Of a stretch of DNA of 64,000 bases, positions 1-13,076 are shown piece by piece. Origin of the DNA: Enchytraeus crypticus (Eukaryota; Annelida; Clitellata; Enchytraeida; Enchytraeidae); NCBI GenBank assembly GCA_905160935.1, contig CAJHZI010000192.1, forward strand, positions 1,729,501 through 1,793,500. The letters run 5' to 3'. Position 1 is the first letter of the stretch; the number at the start of each line of letters is the position of its first letter. The notes under the pieces were generated by a model that was not told where the DNA came from, did not search any database, and was given only the letters and a program-made list of their open reading frames with translations. A program made the position numbers and the translations under genes.

Positions 1-395
1 GACTGTTAGACAACATGATCAATGACTCATCAATGACTGTTAGACAACATGATCAATGACTCATGAATGACTGTTAGACAACATGATCAATGACTCCTGA
101 ATGACTGTTAGACAACCTGATCAATGATTCATCAATGACTGTTAGATAACATGATCAATGACTCATCAATGACTGTTAGATAACATGATCAATGACTCAT
201 CAATGACTGTTAGACAACATGATCAATGACTCATCAATGACTGTTAGACAACATGATCAATGACTCATCAATGACTGTTGGGCAACATGATCAATGACTC
301 ATCAATGACTGTTAGATAACATGATCAATGACTCATCAATGACTGTTAGACAACATGATCAATGACTCATCAATGACTGTTGGGCAACATGACTA
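1..395. repeat. 34-bp minisatellite, about 11.5 copies
   Basis: A unit starting gactgttagacaacatgatc and ending aatgactcatcaat repeats head to tail from the first base of the window, so the array probably continues beyond it. Copies differ by one to three bases (caacat/taacat/gggcaacat). Each unit contains the sub-motif atcaatgactcatcaatgact, an internal near-repeat. No coding frame runs through it. Confidence 0.97.
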
Positions 396-1775
396 TGCAT
401 CCTTTCATACTTTAGGTTAGTTTCATCTGTACGATCACGTGCAATTACTAATAAATTCAATTCCACTTTCAAAAATCTACAATTTTCTAAAGCCAAAATT
501 TCTACGTGATTAAAATGGATGTAGTAGAGTACTAGATTATTTACCCTCTCAATAAAACTCTCCTTCTTCCTGAGATAAATTTTATTATTACTTTGAGCTT
601 CAAATACGTAGGCCTATTAGTACATTATGAACATATCTCAGTATTAAGTTAGTGTGCTTTTAGATAATAATTTGTTAGAAACCTCCAAGTAAATTAACAT
701 TTACAATGACATATACTGTTATGCACACATTAAGATGTCTAAGAAATCCATGTAAAGTAATTTAGGATCACAAGAACGTAAATTATTGCGCTTTTTCAAA
801 AAAACGTAGAGGTCACGGTCGTGGGCGTTGGTGTAGCCGATGATTGGCACCTTGTTGATCTTCTCTTCAGAGAGATCTCTAGAGTGGCGAAAGTAATAGA
901 TGACGAACATTACCAGTAGTACAGCCGATAGCAAGCCTTTTGTAGAAGAAGCTCTCAGTTCTCTGAGTCAAACGAGAAGGTCATAAAGTTAGGTCAGTTT
1001 AAGTCATTCATACTTAACTACAAAATTAACTTATTAATTAATTAGTTATTAATTAGTTTTTATCTAATTAGCATCTGACAGCAAGTTATTAGCTATTTAA
1101 CATTTGATAGCAAGTTCTTAGCTGTTTAACATTTGATAGCAGGTTACTAGCTATTTAACTATTAAAACTTATTCAATCTAATTTTAACTTTCTAAGGTTA
1201 TCTGCCAATTAACCCCCGCATATTTGCTATATTATATAAGATTTTTCACTTAAGTGTGATACGTTTGTTTTCTAAATTATATGATAGCAACGTTTTATTT
1301 AATTTCAACTTGACGCTATCATTTATTAGAGCATTAAATATTTATTTCTTCCTAACTTTTCGTCTCAACATGAACACATAATTTTTGCGAGGTATCATGT
1401 GTGACTGCCAGTAAAATTAAGGAAATGACATCAGTGTATTGTCACCAGAAAGATGGCGTTGTAAATGTTTTATGTTCGCCTTGACTTGGTAACACCTGCT
1501 ACCTCGGATATATGGTTCTTGTCGTTCACATTTTCAACATAAATATTTCTGCTGTAGCATAAAAGGCACAATTATGAGCATCTATAAATATTAGTTTGCT
1601 AGTGCGATGCCTAATGGCAGACCCGCTACATAAAACTCTTTCACATATCGCAGCCTTTTAGTTAGTTATTCGTGTCTACTGTATATATAGTAAATAGCGA
1701 ATTGTTAGTTAAGGGTTTAATACTTATATTTACAACAGTAAATGTTTAACAATAGTAAATAATTCTCACTCTCTC
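396..1775. other. AT-rich intergenic DNA; one weak exon candidate inside
   Basis: Apart from the exon candidate at 719-934, I see only a short local repetition around 1070-1160 (three copies of a phrase like agcaagttattagctatttaacatt). No RNA gene or recognisable transposon. Confidence 0.5.
719..934 (-). CDS. possible exon of an unidentified single-pass membrane protein
   Basis: A 71-codon open stretch begins with a hydrophobic segment of about 12 residues (AVLLVMFVIYYF) followed by a basic/acidic stretch (RHSRDLSEEKINKVP) and IIGYTNAHDRDLYVFLKKRN. This is the layout of the N-terminus of a type II membrane protein such as a Golgi glycosyltransferase, but I recognise no family. There is no ATG at its head, and a possible acceptor lies just upstream in the sense direction (acaaaag). 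If real, it is one exon of a gene reading leftward out of the window. It could equally be a chance open frame. Confidence 0.2.
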   Translation of the reverse strand: MLSAVLLVMFVIYYFRHSRDLSEEKINKVPIIGYTNAHDRDLYVFLKKRNNLRSCDPKLLYMDFLDILMCA

Positions 1776-1804
1776 TTTCTCTTTCTCACTCTCTCTCTCT
1801 CTCG
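1769..1804. repeat. (CT)n microsatellite
   Basis: Imperfect CT/CTTT repeat ending in ctctctctctctcgag. Confidence 0.9.
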
Positions 1805-1892
1805 AGCTCTTCCAACTGGCAAAGCTCAGGGTACCAAGTAATCTTGAATATCAATCCAAGTATTAATATTAATCAGTCCAAGTATTCTATAC

Positions 1893-2045
1893 TTTGGAAA
1901 ATCCAGAAAATCATTCTGGATTTCGGAATTTGCACCGTTTTTTGGATTTCCTTTTTGCTCGTCGGCTTGTTTTTGTCTCAATAGTCCTCGATGTTGTCAT
2001 TGATAACTGTAGCACTCTAATTGTTGTTGTTATTATTATTGTTAC
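1893..2045 (+). mobile_element. 5'-truncated LINE 3'-UTR (family C)
   Basis: Matches the 3' untranslated tail that follows the LINE reverse-transcriptase C-terminus at 63787-63925: ctttgga...ctggatttcggaatttgcaccgttttttgga, then tttgctcg, gtctcaatagtcctcgatgttgtcattga, and a final ttgttgttattattatt tail. Related copies are at 30945-31090, 33265-33395, 47175-47310, 53310-53385 and 57060-57300. All share the 3' end and differ in 5' end, as expected for target-primed reverse transcription. Confidence 0.8.
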
Positions 2046-2124
2046 TATTATTCGTACCCACTGTCTGCTCCCGGTGGAGCAAGAGCAATCGGTTGAGCGA
2101 CAAGTTGATCTCAACACAAAGGCT

Positions 2125-2245
2125 AATCCTCTAACGTCGGTAAGATATTCGACCGCGGATCAGTATGTGCGGGGTTCAAATTCTGGGCTCGCCCGTCACT
2201 GACATCACTTTCGAGTAACGAAACTGACGTTAACATTAGCTTTAC
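2125..2245 (+). mobile_element. tRNA-derived SINE (family B)
   Basis: Carries a pol III B-box-like stretch (ggggttcaaattctggg), the phrase ccgcggatcagtatgtg, and the family tail cactttcgagtaacgaaactgacgttaacattagcttt. Other copies: 12045-12160, 36505-36640 (minus), 38238-38345 (minus), 47340-47460 (minus), 48775-48865, 56895-57030. Confidence 0.75.
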
Positions 2246-2251
2246 CAGCTT

Positions 2252-2400
2252 TTGCCAAGCCTAAGGCTTGGAATAATGGCTTCTGAACTGGTTTCTTATC
2301 GCTTTTCCCAGCCTCTGCTTAGTCACCTCTTTCCACACATACATTTTACTGTTGATCTATTTTGCACCAACCCGGACACAAATCCGATTAATTATTATTC
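2252..2400 (-). mobile_element. LINE family D 3'-end fragment
   Basis: Diverged copy of the segment also seen at 22565-22680 and 27500-27625 (minus): on the plus strand ...tcacctctttccacac...caacccggacacaaatccgatta. Too decayed to translate. Confidence 0.5.
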
Positions 2401-5100
2401 AAGGGTGATTCTATTTAATTATAAAACAATACATTATCTTTCGCTGTGGTGACCTATCCTAAATTAGCCTACAAGCACAATCAATTGTACAAATTAAATA
2501 AAATGCAGTGTTATGCTTATTAATTATATTTTTCACAAATATTCTATCTAAGTTGTCATTATGAAATTATACTGATTTGCTTTCAGGCTCATATAAATTA
2601 TGTATAACTCTACTAAATTAATCTGACAATTATATCACAATCTATAAGCATTAAGCAACAACCCAATATGAAGTTCATAAGGCCCTATTATGTTATTAAA
2701 CGTAATGCGAATTTTCATAGATTTCTTTTCTAATTTCTCTCAATGCATGTCTAATAATTATGTAGTGCATAAAGTAACATTAAACGGCCAGCAAAGGTTG
2801 ATGCCAAAGATTTTCCACACAAGTTTAGGCAGTGGTTTGCATTTATGGAATAAGAATTTTTAGCTGAACGGGGTCGAAAAATAGTCCTATTCTAGTTTTT
2901 TATATTATTTCTGTTTTCTAATGCATATTTAGGCCAATAATCTGAAATAAAATTGATCATATTAAAATCTTAGACTGACCCTTAAAATAAATTCTGTGAA
3001 TAACAGTTCACGCGACGTTCCTATTATTCATGGCTTATTTATTTAAATAATGACTTTATTATTTATGTAGAATTATTTAACTGCTCAATTAGCTCTTAAA
3101 TTTCTAACAGCTGAGAGCAGAGAAGCTAATGAAAGCATGGACAGACAGAAAGCTTAAGGGAGATATACATTCCTCGTTAAATCAATGAAGATTAGTTCCT
3201 ATACGACCATCGACTTCTCTCTCGTAATTCCCTCACGCATCAATTGTCATTTTCTACGTTATACAAACCCTACGTTCTCCGTACAAATGAATTAATTAGC
3301 GGCCTAGTCACGAAATGTTATTGCAGCCTAGACGGTTAAGTTTACAGTACAAGATTATTAAAAAAAATGAACGTAAGACATAAATCAACATTTAACAAAT
3401 TCGCAGAACAACGAATATCAGACGCATAGAGCTTCGTTTAATTGGTGTTAAAAGCAAGAATAGCATCAGTATATTTTGAGACTTTGAGGCTAAGCCTGCG
3501 TTTGGTTCAGCATGCGGTTCGTGTCTTTACCTGAAAACGTTAGACAACGAAGATATGAGTATATCTAACTAGCCTAACTACGTAGTATTGAGAACACTTA
3601 GATAAAATAATGTGTATTAATCATAGTAGTATCATCGTATTACGATTAAATATTTCTGTTATATTATAGTTACCTAGAATTAGGTATAAAATATATTATT
3701 CATAACACAGGTATTATAATCAATGCGAAGTATGCGTAGTATTTTCTCAAGCTATTCTCATTATTATAGAATTCTAAGTTGTATTAATCGTTACATGATT
3801 ATTTTACTTCTTACGTTTATATTTTTCAGGCAAAATTAGCTCTATTGGTGTTTCAGTGGAATAAGTTGACTGAACTAAGGCACTGCGGTATCTACTTGTT
3901 GATCCATGAAGTGTACGTAATGAAAGGTCATCAGATATAAAAGAGTGTCTTGAGTAAGAATGTACCATTTTGGATGCTTTATTTGTTTTAGCACTTCTAA
4001 GGTAAGATTTTGTAGCACATTAAATAAGCGGAGTGCGTTACAAACTACGGCGAGAGCACAACGGTATTACTGTGAAATATTACATAAATATTACAGGCGC
4101 GAGCACTACAGTATTACATAAATTTGGAAAAATTGACTTCAAATTTGGTATCCGGATAATATCAAATAATTGGATATTATGGATATGAAGATGGTTCAGA
4201 TTCGATGAAATCAGTCACCGAATCGTAATAGATCCTTATGGCAATAATTGTGCGGTAAATTTGCTTACTTTCCGATTATTAAAGAAAAATCAACTTAAGA
4301 TGATAGTAAGTTGATAGCAAATATAAAAACTTCAGTTTCGTAGATATATTCTTAAAAATTATTTCAAAAATAAAGACCACATGCACTAGTATGGTATTAA
4401 AGATTAGTTACGTGTGAATTATTGTATAAATAAATACAAAATAAAATAAATATAACTCTTAAAAGCCCCCTACGCACAGAGATGCTTTGCCATATGTCTA
4501 TTACGGTATGTTTAATCGGAATTGTTGTTCCATTATTTCACCTAAAAGATGTTGAAAAAAATCACGACTTTAAACATATGACACATTTACATCACAGAAG
4601 GAACTTTAAACGAAAACTCAAATGTACATAAAGGTTCGCTGAGTCAGTTTAGAGCGAATTCTGTGAAAGGCTCTCACACAATTCCGCAAAACGATACGTG
4701 CTTCAATTATGGGTAAGTAAACTTGTAACTCTCGTTTATCTCAAATGTTCTACTTTTTCTTGATAAAATGCTTCACAATACTATTGATGATAAATATACA
4801 ATTGTACACTATCCTTAGTTATTAGTAATGACAGGAATAGTCTTAATTTTAGTAAAAGCAGTGAATTCCATTTCTTTTGTTGTTGCAGCTCGTATTACCT
4901 ATTTTGAACTCTACGAATGCAAAAATTCTTGACCAATACGATCAAAGTTTGGATAAAGATAAATAGAGTATCACACGGAACGGTTTATGGGCATAAATGT
5001 ACGTATAGAATAGAATCGTTTATTGCAATTTGTAACAAATAAAATTAGTTTTCAGTAGATAGCCAGTCTCTGGTAGAGATGGACACTGACTATTTAAAAG
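2401..5100. other. AT-rich intergenic DNA, nothing recognised
   Basis: No open frame of note, no RNA gene and no clear repeat family over 2.7 kb. Only scattered A/T-rich low-complexity sequence. Confidence 0.5.
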
Positions 5101-5104
5101 CAGT

Positions 5105-5262
5105 AAAACTTTCAATTAGTAACTTTAGTTAGTTTAAGTTAGTAACTTTTAGTTACTTCAGTTAGTAACTTTTAGTTACTTTCAGTTAGTAACTTTTAGT
5201 TAAATTGAGTTATTGACTTTTAGTTACTCTCGGTTAGTAACTTTTAGTTACCTCCGGTTCTA
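5105..5262. repeat. degenerate (AGTTAGTAACTTTT) minisatellite
   Basis: Repeats of ttagttactttcagttagtaact with a 20-24 bp period, each made of two inverted halves (agttac / gttagtaact), so the array can also fold on itself. Confidence 0.85.
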
Positions 5263-6300
5263 AATTTACATCACCTTTTTTGAGCCAACGAGCCAAACGC
5301 AGCCTAACGCAGTGATTCGTGCCTTTTTTATGGAAAAGTGTTGTAAATGCGTGAGGCTAGAAAGGGCAGCACGAAGATAAATTTTCCTATCTAGAAGCTT
5401 ATATCTGCAGTAGTCTCCTCCGACTGTAATCTGTTGCTGACGAAGCGTCTATAAATAAAAGCTTTTTACTTATTTTGATTTTACTGAAATATTTAGGATT
5501 TGAACTTTCAAATTCTCCTCAAGCCGTCGTAAGCAATACGCTATTGACCATTGCGTAACTCAAAAATTCCAACCAATAGGAATGCAGTAGCCTGATCTTT
5601 CTGAACTATGTCATCTAGATACTTTCATGATTTATTTTGGTTAGGATTAGAAAATAATTATGCCGAAATTATCCCCTTTTTTCAGTAGGCATACTGCTTC
5701 TCAGTAAGATTATCCCTAGAGCTATGCAGGCAATCAATCTGAATTTAGCTTGGCAGATAATGCAGAAAATTGCACAATTGATGCATGCATCTCAATCTGA
5801 AAATTCATAGCTGAAATTAGTCTCAAAATAAATTGTCATGCATATGAAAACATGTGATATTTTTGAATCTACATGTATAAAATAATTGATTTGCAGTGTT
5901 GTTTGAAAGAATGTATCTTTTCTTAATAAAAGTTTGTTTATTAAATTCATAACTGTAGGCCTTAATTATTTCTAGTAAGAATTTCATTAACAAACACGCA
6001 AGGCAACTAAATTGCAGCAATTTAATTAGAGCACAATTATTCTATCAGATATTGTTTGCTATATAAGATTAATTAGCAGTACGTGTTTCCATGTTAAGTT
6101 TTCGCATTAGTAATTCAAGACAAAAAGATTTCACAGTCAAGGATAATACGGTGTAGTTTCGTCAACAATATACGACTGTTCACGAAATCAATTTTTGAGG
6201 AAACCAACTTATTAATTAGACTACACTATTCAAATTTTTTCGAACATTAAATATGCGAAATAGCAATTTAAATAATCTAGTCGATTAATTTCAGAGACCC
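5263..6300. other. AT-rich DNA between minisatellite and LINE
   Basis: No supported gene. A 65-codon minus-strand open stretch at 5823-6020 lacks any recognisable motif and looks like chance. Confidence 0.4.
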
Positions 6301-6367
6301 TTTAAAAATTGAGAATGAAAATCTGTTTTTGCCACGAAAAACTTAGAGCTGTAACAATTGATATTGA

Positions 6368-8020
6368 AGCAAAAAAAACAATCAATGTAATATTGCTATT
6401 GACGGATTTAATAAGGATATTGAGATTGCTAATGTTCTAGCCAGTAGTTTTAAAAAAGCCTGTACTCCAAACTCGATGGAAAAACATCAAACGTTTCGAG
6501 ATATTTACTTTAGTAAAAAAGAAATGCCTGTAAATTCAGATAATATATGCGGCATTGAAGTAGGAATGATTGACAATGCAATTGACAGAATTAAAACAAA
6601 TAAAGCCCCGGGGGCAGACGGTTTAACAATTGAGCATATCGCTTACGCCCATCCGTCTCTAATTATAACTCTAAAAAATCTCTTTAATTTAATATTGAAA
6701 CTGGGTAAGGTTCCAGATGCTTTCGGTGCTGGTGTTACTACGCCAATACCTAAATTTAAGGGTTACAAAAGAAAATTATCCACGGATGATTATCGGGGTA
6801 TAACTATATGCCCAATAATATCTAAAATTTTTGAGTACTGTATTATTAAGTATGTCAATTTTGAAACCTCTGCTAGGCAGTTCGGTTTTAAACAGAAAGT
6901 TGGGTGTATTAACGCTGTGCATAAACTTAGAAAAGTTATTAATTATTTCACTAAAAGGAATACCACCGTTAATATTGGAGTAATCGATCTAAGAAAAGCT
7001 TTCGATAAGTGCAGTGGATATGGGATTTTATGCATGCTACAAAATAAAGGTTTAAATAGATGTATCTTAGATGTGTTGGAAAATTGGTTTTCCAAAAACT
7101 CAACCACTGTTAAATGGGAAAACTGCATGTCTAACTGCGTACCTTTAGTATCTGGCGTCAAACAAGGAGGAGTTCTATCTCCCATATTATTTACGTTATA
7201 TGTAGATAACTTGTTGAATGCGTTGGAGGAATCTAAATTAGGATGTTTTGTCAATTATAAATGTCTGAATAGCTTCATGTATGCTGACGATTTGATTCTA
7301 ATCAGTATATCTGTCACTGATTTGCAGATGATGTTTAATATATGTAATAATGTCTTTATTGATTTAGATCTGCCAATAAATACATCCAAATGCCACTGTT
7401 TAAGGATAGGTCCAAGGTGCAAATATGTGTGCTCTCCGTTAAGCATTCAAGGAGTAAATATTAATTGGGTTGATTTTATTCAATACTTAGGAGTTACTAT
7501 CTGTAAAGCGAAGTATTTTAAATGCCAATGGGATGAATCTAAAGGAAAATTCTTTAGAGCCGTTAACACAATTTTAGGAAGGTTAGGAACAAAGGCAGCT
7601 GAATATGTTATTCTTAAATTGATCAATAGTCATGCAGTGTCAGCATTGCTCTATGGCACACCTGCTGCAACCTTGCGAGAGACAGAGTTAAGGAGTTTTA
7701 GCAATGCATATGATAGTGTCTTTACAAAGATCTTTCATACAACAGACAAAGCAGTAATAATGTGGTTACAATACTATTTCGGTTTCTTGCCTCTAAATAT
7801 TTTATATGATTACAATAGATTGAATTTTTTAAATAAGCTAGTTAAAGACGGTGAATTAAATAGAGGGATTGATTTGGATCATTTAGATTACTTAGCGTTT
7901 GAGAAATTACAAAGGAAATATAATATTTTAAATGATGATTCTGTTGCTACTATAAGATTTAAACTGTGGATCTTCTTTGAAAAAATGTTAACTACGGAAT
8001 CTACATCTAATTTTGATTAG
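6368..8020 (+). mobile_element. non-LTR retrotransposon (LINE) reverse transcriptase, intact frame, 5'-truncated
   Basis: An unbroken frame of about 550 codons (open from 6368; first ATG 6476, 514 aa from there) encodes a LINE-type reverse transcriptase, which copies element RNA into DNA at a nicked chromosomal target. Counting from the ATG: KTNKAPGADGLT (residues 40-51), DLRKAFDK with the first catalytic Asp at 171, GVKQGGVLSP (227-236), and FMYADDLI with the YADD active site at 269-272, then the thumb. No upstream endonuclease domain or ORF1 is visible: a stop lies at 6365 and the DNA before it is not alignable. There is no RNase H domain. The frame has no stop or frameshift, so the insertion looks fairly recent. 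The 3' UTR probably runs to about 8190. Clade is not assignable by eye (I/Jockey-like superfamily is a guess). Confidence 0.93.
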
Positions 8021-8190
8021 TACATGGAACTGTTTATTGTATGGTTTACAGTACATGTATGTTATCAAATCTGTTAGACTAAATTTATGCATATCGGCTA
8101 ATTTCTGTCTTTTTTCGTTTATTTTTAGTTTCGTTTTGTTTGTTTGTATATTTGTGTCTGCCATATAATGGTGAATAAAAGAATATATTG
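8021..8190 (+). other. probable 3' UTR of the LINE
   Basis: T-rich tract (tttttcgtttatttttagtttcg) followed by aataaaagaatatattg, which contains an AATAAA signal at about 8174. No A-tail or simple-repeat tail marks the end, so the right boundary is inferred. Confidence 0.45.
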
Positions 8191-11150
8191 TAGAAGCAAA
8201 TGATTGCAAGGTGTGCCAAGACTGATGTTACTCCTATTAATTTAATATGTAAATTCATCTAAAATGAATGCCTTTTTGTTGTATCATAGAAAACTGCATT
8301 AATTTTGTAGATATAAAGTTCTGTACCAACAGGAAGTTTCTCCGTGTTTCCAGCAGCTTAAAGACGAATTCCCCAAGTTGAAGTTACACTCAAATTCAAG
8401 GCTCTTTTTCAGTCAACATTCTGTGCCATGCTACGAGCCCAATACAGATAGAATAATAGACAATTAGGTCAAGAAATGTCCCGTTGAAAAGAAGATTTTA
8501 TAAGTCCGTCCAGACTAGCTTGCTGCTTAATGGTAACACCGTAAGGCTTAATTGCCTTGCTGAGAATAATTCTAATGGATCCAGGACGAAGTTGAAAGTC
8601 AAAGGTACTTTGTAGATGTCATTAATTACGATCCAAGAGGAATTTCACAGTCAGTTATAATTCACCAGGGTAGAGTGCATTCTAATAAATTAGTCGGTCT
8701 TGGTTTTATGCATCAGAAGTGCTTCTTTATTGCTTATTAGCTAGAATATAGTAAAATCTATGCTCGCGAATTCCGCTAAACAGTGCAAAATATACACATC
8801 AAGTGAATGAAGAGCATTAATAATATCCACTTTATTATTTTGTTTACCATCATATTCTATGATAAATTTAGAAGATTTAACGTGATAAAAATAATTTTTT
8901 TTTAAATTGTAAGAATAAACAGATGAATCCAAAAGCCGAGAAATTGTTTCAAAATTTCAATCGCTTATATGAAATGTTATAAATTACAATCATTCATCCA
9001 TAGCTTTGATCTACCTGACTGATGAATCATTCATTTTGTCTGAATCAAAGCAACTGAGTAATTCCTAACGTTCATAACAGGTTTCACTCTGCTCATTTTT
9101 CAATAAGATTTATTACCACGTGATGTGGCGGTCATGTGAAACTCTAACCAGGATAAACTGAGACAATTGTAAACAATGTGTATTCAGCCAGACATCGTCA
9201 AGACGGGTTGGTTCCTTAGGGATCTCTTGTTGTGTGACTCTCTAAACGAGACAAAAATTACCATGTCATTGCTGGTGACGAAATTAATCTTTCCACCTTC
9301 TACTGAACTTGATGGTATTAATATTTAAAATTTTTAACAGGGAAAAAAATTAAATTTAAAGAAAAAATATAATAGTGAAATATAAAACACTTGTACGTTC
9401 AAATCTGAAGTCTGCTCTAATGTACATTAGATATCTGAGGTCGTTCTCGGTCTACGTGACTCAGTATGCCATTCGTCACAAGTAGGTAGCATATACTAAC
9501 ATGTTGTTCATTTCTTCATTACAAGTTAGGAAAGTAACTTCGTTTGCATAACTTTTACTTGCATTAAATTTCCAAGGTAGTGCAAAAATGTAAGTTTTCC
9601 TTTTCAAACTATTCTAGCCTATTTGCCTAATTGAGCAGAGTGGGAAAAATTTAAGTGTGTTAGTTTGATCCTGATATGTAACCATTACCCTTGATCATTC
9701 GGTCATGAATATGTCACACTGGCCTTTGGGCTGAAAAGTTTTGTGAAACAGACCTCTTCAATATAATTATATTCCATATGGGTAATGGGTATACATGTAG
9801 AATGACTTTAATCTTTCTTGAACGTATGACTTCACACATGACACCCGCATGTGCTAAGGAGTTTCCTTGCTGTGTTGCTGTAGGTAGGTTATAGTGTGTT
9901 TAACGTCAAGGTTCAGAAGCACAAGGCTTCTCTTCAAGACGACTTGACACAATCGAGCTACCATCACAAAGATTAAGGTAACAGTTACCGTTTCAAGCTA
10001 TATTACTATGTTGCTGTCTTTGTAGTCTTTCCATATATCCTCATTCCTCTCCATGGAGTTTCCTTGCTAAGTTCCTGTCTTTGTTATTTTTTCCTTATTT
10101 CATCCTTTCTCTGCATGGCGATTAGTAATCGTTTCCTTTAATAGCGCACTGAATGCAGCCAGTGATACGTTGGGACTTCCTTTCATTCAAAGCTGCCAAA
10201 ACTCGGCCTTCCAAGGTGATCACCATCCATGTAATAACCGGGTCCGACATAGCATAACTTCGTTCATTGTCGCGCAGCTTAACCAAGTGCGATAAATCCC
10301 GCCCACAATAATAGCTGTTATCTAGGGCATAAGCTTACAATTATGTACTGGAAAGCGTGTATAATATCAAACTTAAATCTTTAGCAGGATTTGAATGTAC
10401 ACTTTTGAGATTAGCGCCCTTGTAACTCTGTATGTCAAATGAGTTGCTGGCATCTTGCTCAATTAACAAATGTTTCTAGTCAACAGAACCACCTTTGATA
10501 CGGAAGAGACATTTAGAGTTTCTCTACAAATGATTGTTATTTAGCTAAGTATAACTATGTTATTCGCTTAGCCACGAGAGCTTCACAAAAAGACCTTAAC
10601 CAGAATTTAGAAACAATAGAAGATCAATGTATGTCGGTGCATAATTAATTAGTCATGTAACATAGCCATTATATCAATGTACGTGCAGCACAATAGTGAC
10701 CAAAATGATTTGATATATTTGCTTAAAACTCCGGGCAGACAGAATAGAAGAAATATTAGGTACAAGTAGAGCTGTTGTGAAATAGAGATGATTGATTGCG
10801 CAGGCAACACGTTCAGTGCCATGCCTTTACTGGAACGACAGCGTGATAAACTTCTATCGCTAGGTTAGAGAAATTGGTCAATCTCCGAGCGGTAACCGAG
10901 CTAATACAAAATTCAACAATATCGTACATATACACAAAATTTACTGTTTCAAATGTGGAGCTAAACCATTATTCTACACACAGACGTTGATCATTAAACT
11001 TGCACCACTGACATAAACATGAGTAAACTCGTGCGTTTGTCAAAGAGTTGAATACACAAATAATAGAAATTATAGAAATAATTGAAAGCAGGCATAATAA
11101 ATCTTTAATAGCAGACACAGAAAATATAAAATAATAAAAATTGTAATACA
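8191..11150. other. intergenic DNA, nothing recognised
   Basis: No coding exon or named repeat that I can support in about 3 kb. The stretch 10140-10320 is less AT-rich (cctttcattcaaagctgccaaaactcgg...) and may be an old repeat, but I find no second copy here. Confidence 0.4.
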
Positions 11151-11154
11151 AAAA

Positions 11155-11345
11155 AGTTATAGTTATAATAGTAATAAAGTTGCAAAATGATGGTGATGAT
11201 AGTGATAATTATAATGAGAGTATTAAAAATACTAATAATATTTATTGTCATTATATTTTATTTTATAATAATAATAATTATTATTATAATAACAGTCATA
11301 TTATTAATTAACCTTATCATTAAATAATATTAATATTAAATACAA
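11155..11345. repeat. AT-rich TAA/TTA low-complexity tract
   Basis: Irregular runs of ataataataattattatt on both strands; typical decayed simple repeat. Confidence 0.7.
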
Positions 11346-11461
11346 TAATAATAGTTGCAACTATATAACACGGTTTTTGACGAAACTTATAAGGACATGA
11401 CATCCTGCAGTATAGAGGAACAGTAAAAAGGAATCTCCTTGTTAAGGGGTTGCAAAAATTC

Positions 11462-11545
11462 TAATAATAATAAGAGAAAGAAGAAGAAACAGAGGAAAAA
11501 GAAGAAGAAGACGTTGATGATGATGATGAAGAAGAAGAAGAATGT
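11462..11545. repeat. (GAA/GAT)n microsatellite
   Basis: Purine-rich agaagaag...gatgatgatgatgaagaagaagaagaatg. May be the tail of a truncated LINE, since LINE D and related ends in this window terminate in GAT repeats. Confidence 0.8.
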
Positions 11546-12044
11546 GACTAGCGAGAAGCTTAAAGCAATCTTTCCTTAGCAGAGCCTCTCAGACGCTTTA
11601 CGAAGATTCAACTTGGCTTCTTCTTCAGTTGTTCTAATTTACTAGAACATCTCTGATATCTGGTAATTCAGCATGTTCTTTTTAATGATGTTTAGTATTA
11701 TAATGAGTATGCTATGAATTTTTTGGCTTACTTAATAGTACAGATACAGATTTGATGTCGCAGTTTTCTATTTATAATAAGATTTCAGGATTGTCACTGG
11801 GCTCGGGAAAACTGAAATGAGTCCTGGACTGGTTTAAATTCCCGGATACGATATTTATAGGGAGCTGAGACCGGATGGAATGGTAATTATTTGCTCAAAC
11901 GAAACCTATACAGAGTTACATCGCACTGCCGACAAGCTACCCACTGTGTTGGGTGATTGAAACGGAGTTTATTTTTCAAAATCAGTTAAAAGCCGGATGG
12001 TCGGTGTCCCAGTACGTAATCTGGATGCATAAGTACAATTGAGC

Positions 12045-12165
12045 TTAGCCGGTGGCTTGTTGGCAAGTTGTTCGACAGCCGTTCAGTAGGTGCGGGGTTC
12101 AAATCCAGTTATCGCCCGTCATTGACATGCTATTAGACCAGGAAACTGAAGTTATATCAGGCATA
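12045..12165 (+). mobile_element. tRNA-derived SINE (family B), diverged
   Basis: Phrase agtaggtgcggggttcaaatccagttatcgcccgtcattgacat matches family B around the B box. The tail is degraded (aggaaactgaagttatat instead of gaggaaactgacgttaac). Confidence 0.65.
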
Positions 12166-12265
12166 ATTCATCTTTTATTCATTTTTCGACGAGACAATAT
12201 AAAACAGTGGATAGTAGAACAACATTGGCTTCTATTCGTTTCGTACTATGCGGCATATTGAGTCT

Positions 12266-13020
12266 GTTAGGGTGAATAAAGTATGTACTATATTGTTAGT
12301 AAAGTATATTTTAAATATTATTTTGTAAAGTATTAGTAAGTAGTAATTATGTAAGTGGTTGTACTAGATTAGTATTACGAGTCAGCAGGATTCACGTCAC
12401 CCACGGGGGTGTGGCTGGTTGTAGCTTAAGATATCAAGCTTGATCAGACATGTCTAGGCACGTCAGTCGAATTTGAGACGTCTAGGGGAGAAGACGAAAC
12501 GTGTGGAAAAGCAGTCGAGAAAGGAAAACACGTGTTGGATGGATAGTAGACAAGAGTTAGCCTTTTTACGTCTGGACTGAGCAGAGTGCAGTGGCTTATA
12601 TAAACGTTGCATAAGACAGTTGAGAACTTAGATAGACTAACTGTCTGGTCCGGGTATGCTAGAGAAAGGATAGGAAGAATATTAGAGGTTAATTAAAGCA
12701 GGTATTCCGTATTGTAAAAGTTATAAATTTCTAGAAAGGTATATTTGTGATAGCTTTACAGTCCTTAAATTATCATATTAAAAATTGAATTTCGTTTTAA
12801 CGTCAATGATTTTCAGTTTTATAAGATCTCATGCACAAACGTTCAATATTTAGTTTGGCGTTGAATATTTAAACTAGACAATTTCTCAATTCATTCTAAT
12901 TTCGCTTATTATAAATACTTGACCGTTTCTTGCTTCTTCTGAACTGTCTGTAAGAATTTTAAATCCGTGATTTATTTTAATAAATTGAATTCATTTTCAA
13001 TCCAGTTTTGAGATTCGAAG
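12266..13020 (+). mobile_element. possible LTR-like element, ends undefined
   Basis: Begins TGTTAGGGTGAATAAAG, carries a TATA box (ttatataaacg, about 12596) after a less AT-rich block with repeated acgtct motifs, and later an AATAAA (about 12978). A minus-strand stretch ending at 35905 starts with the same TGTTAGGGT and also has a TATA box. I could not find a matching target duplication or a clear CA end, so an LTR origin is inference only. Confidence 0.25.
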
Positions 13021-13076
13021 CAAGACCCTTCGATTAGCTCAGAGTTATAGAGAACATAGTTTTTCTTTTAGAATGT

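Noticed and set aside
1894..2202. 102-codon gene
   Set aside because: Spans a LINE family C 3' UTR and a SINE; same sequence recurs elsewhere in other frames.
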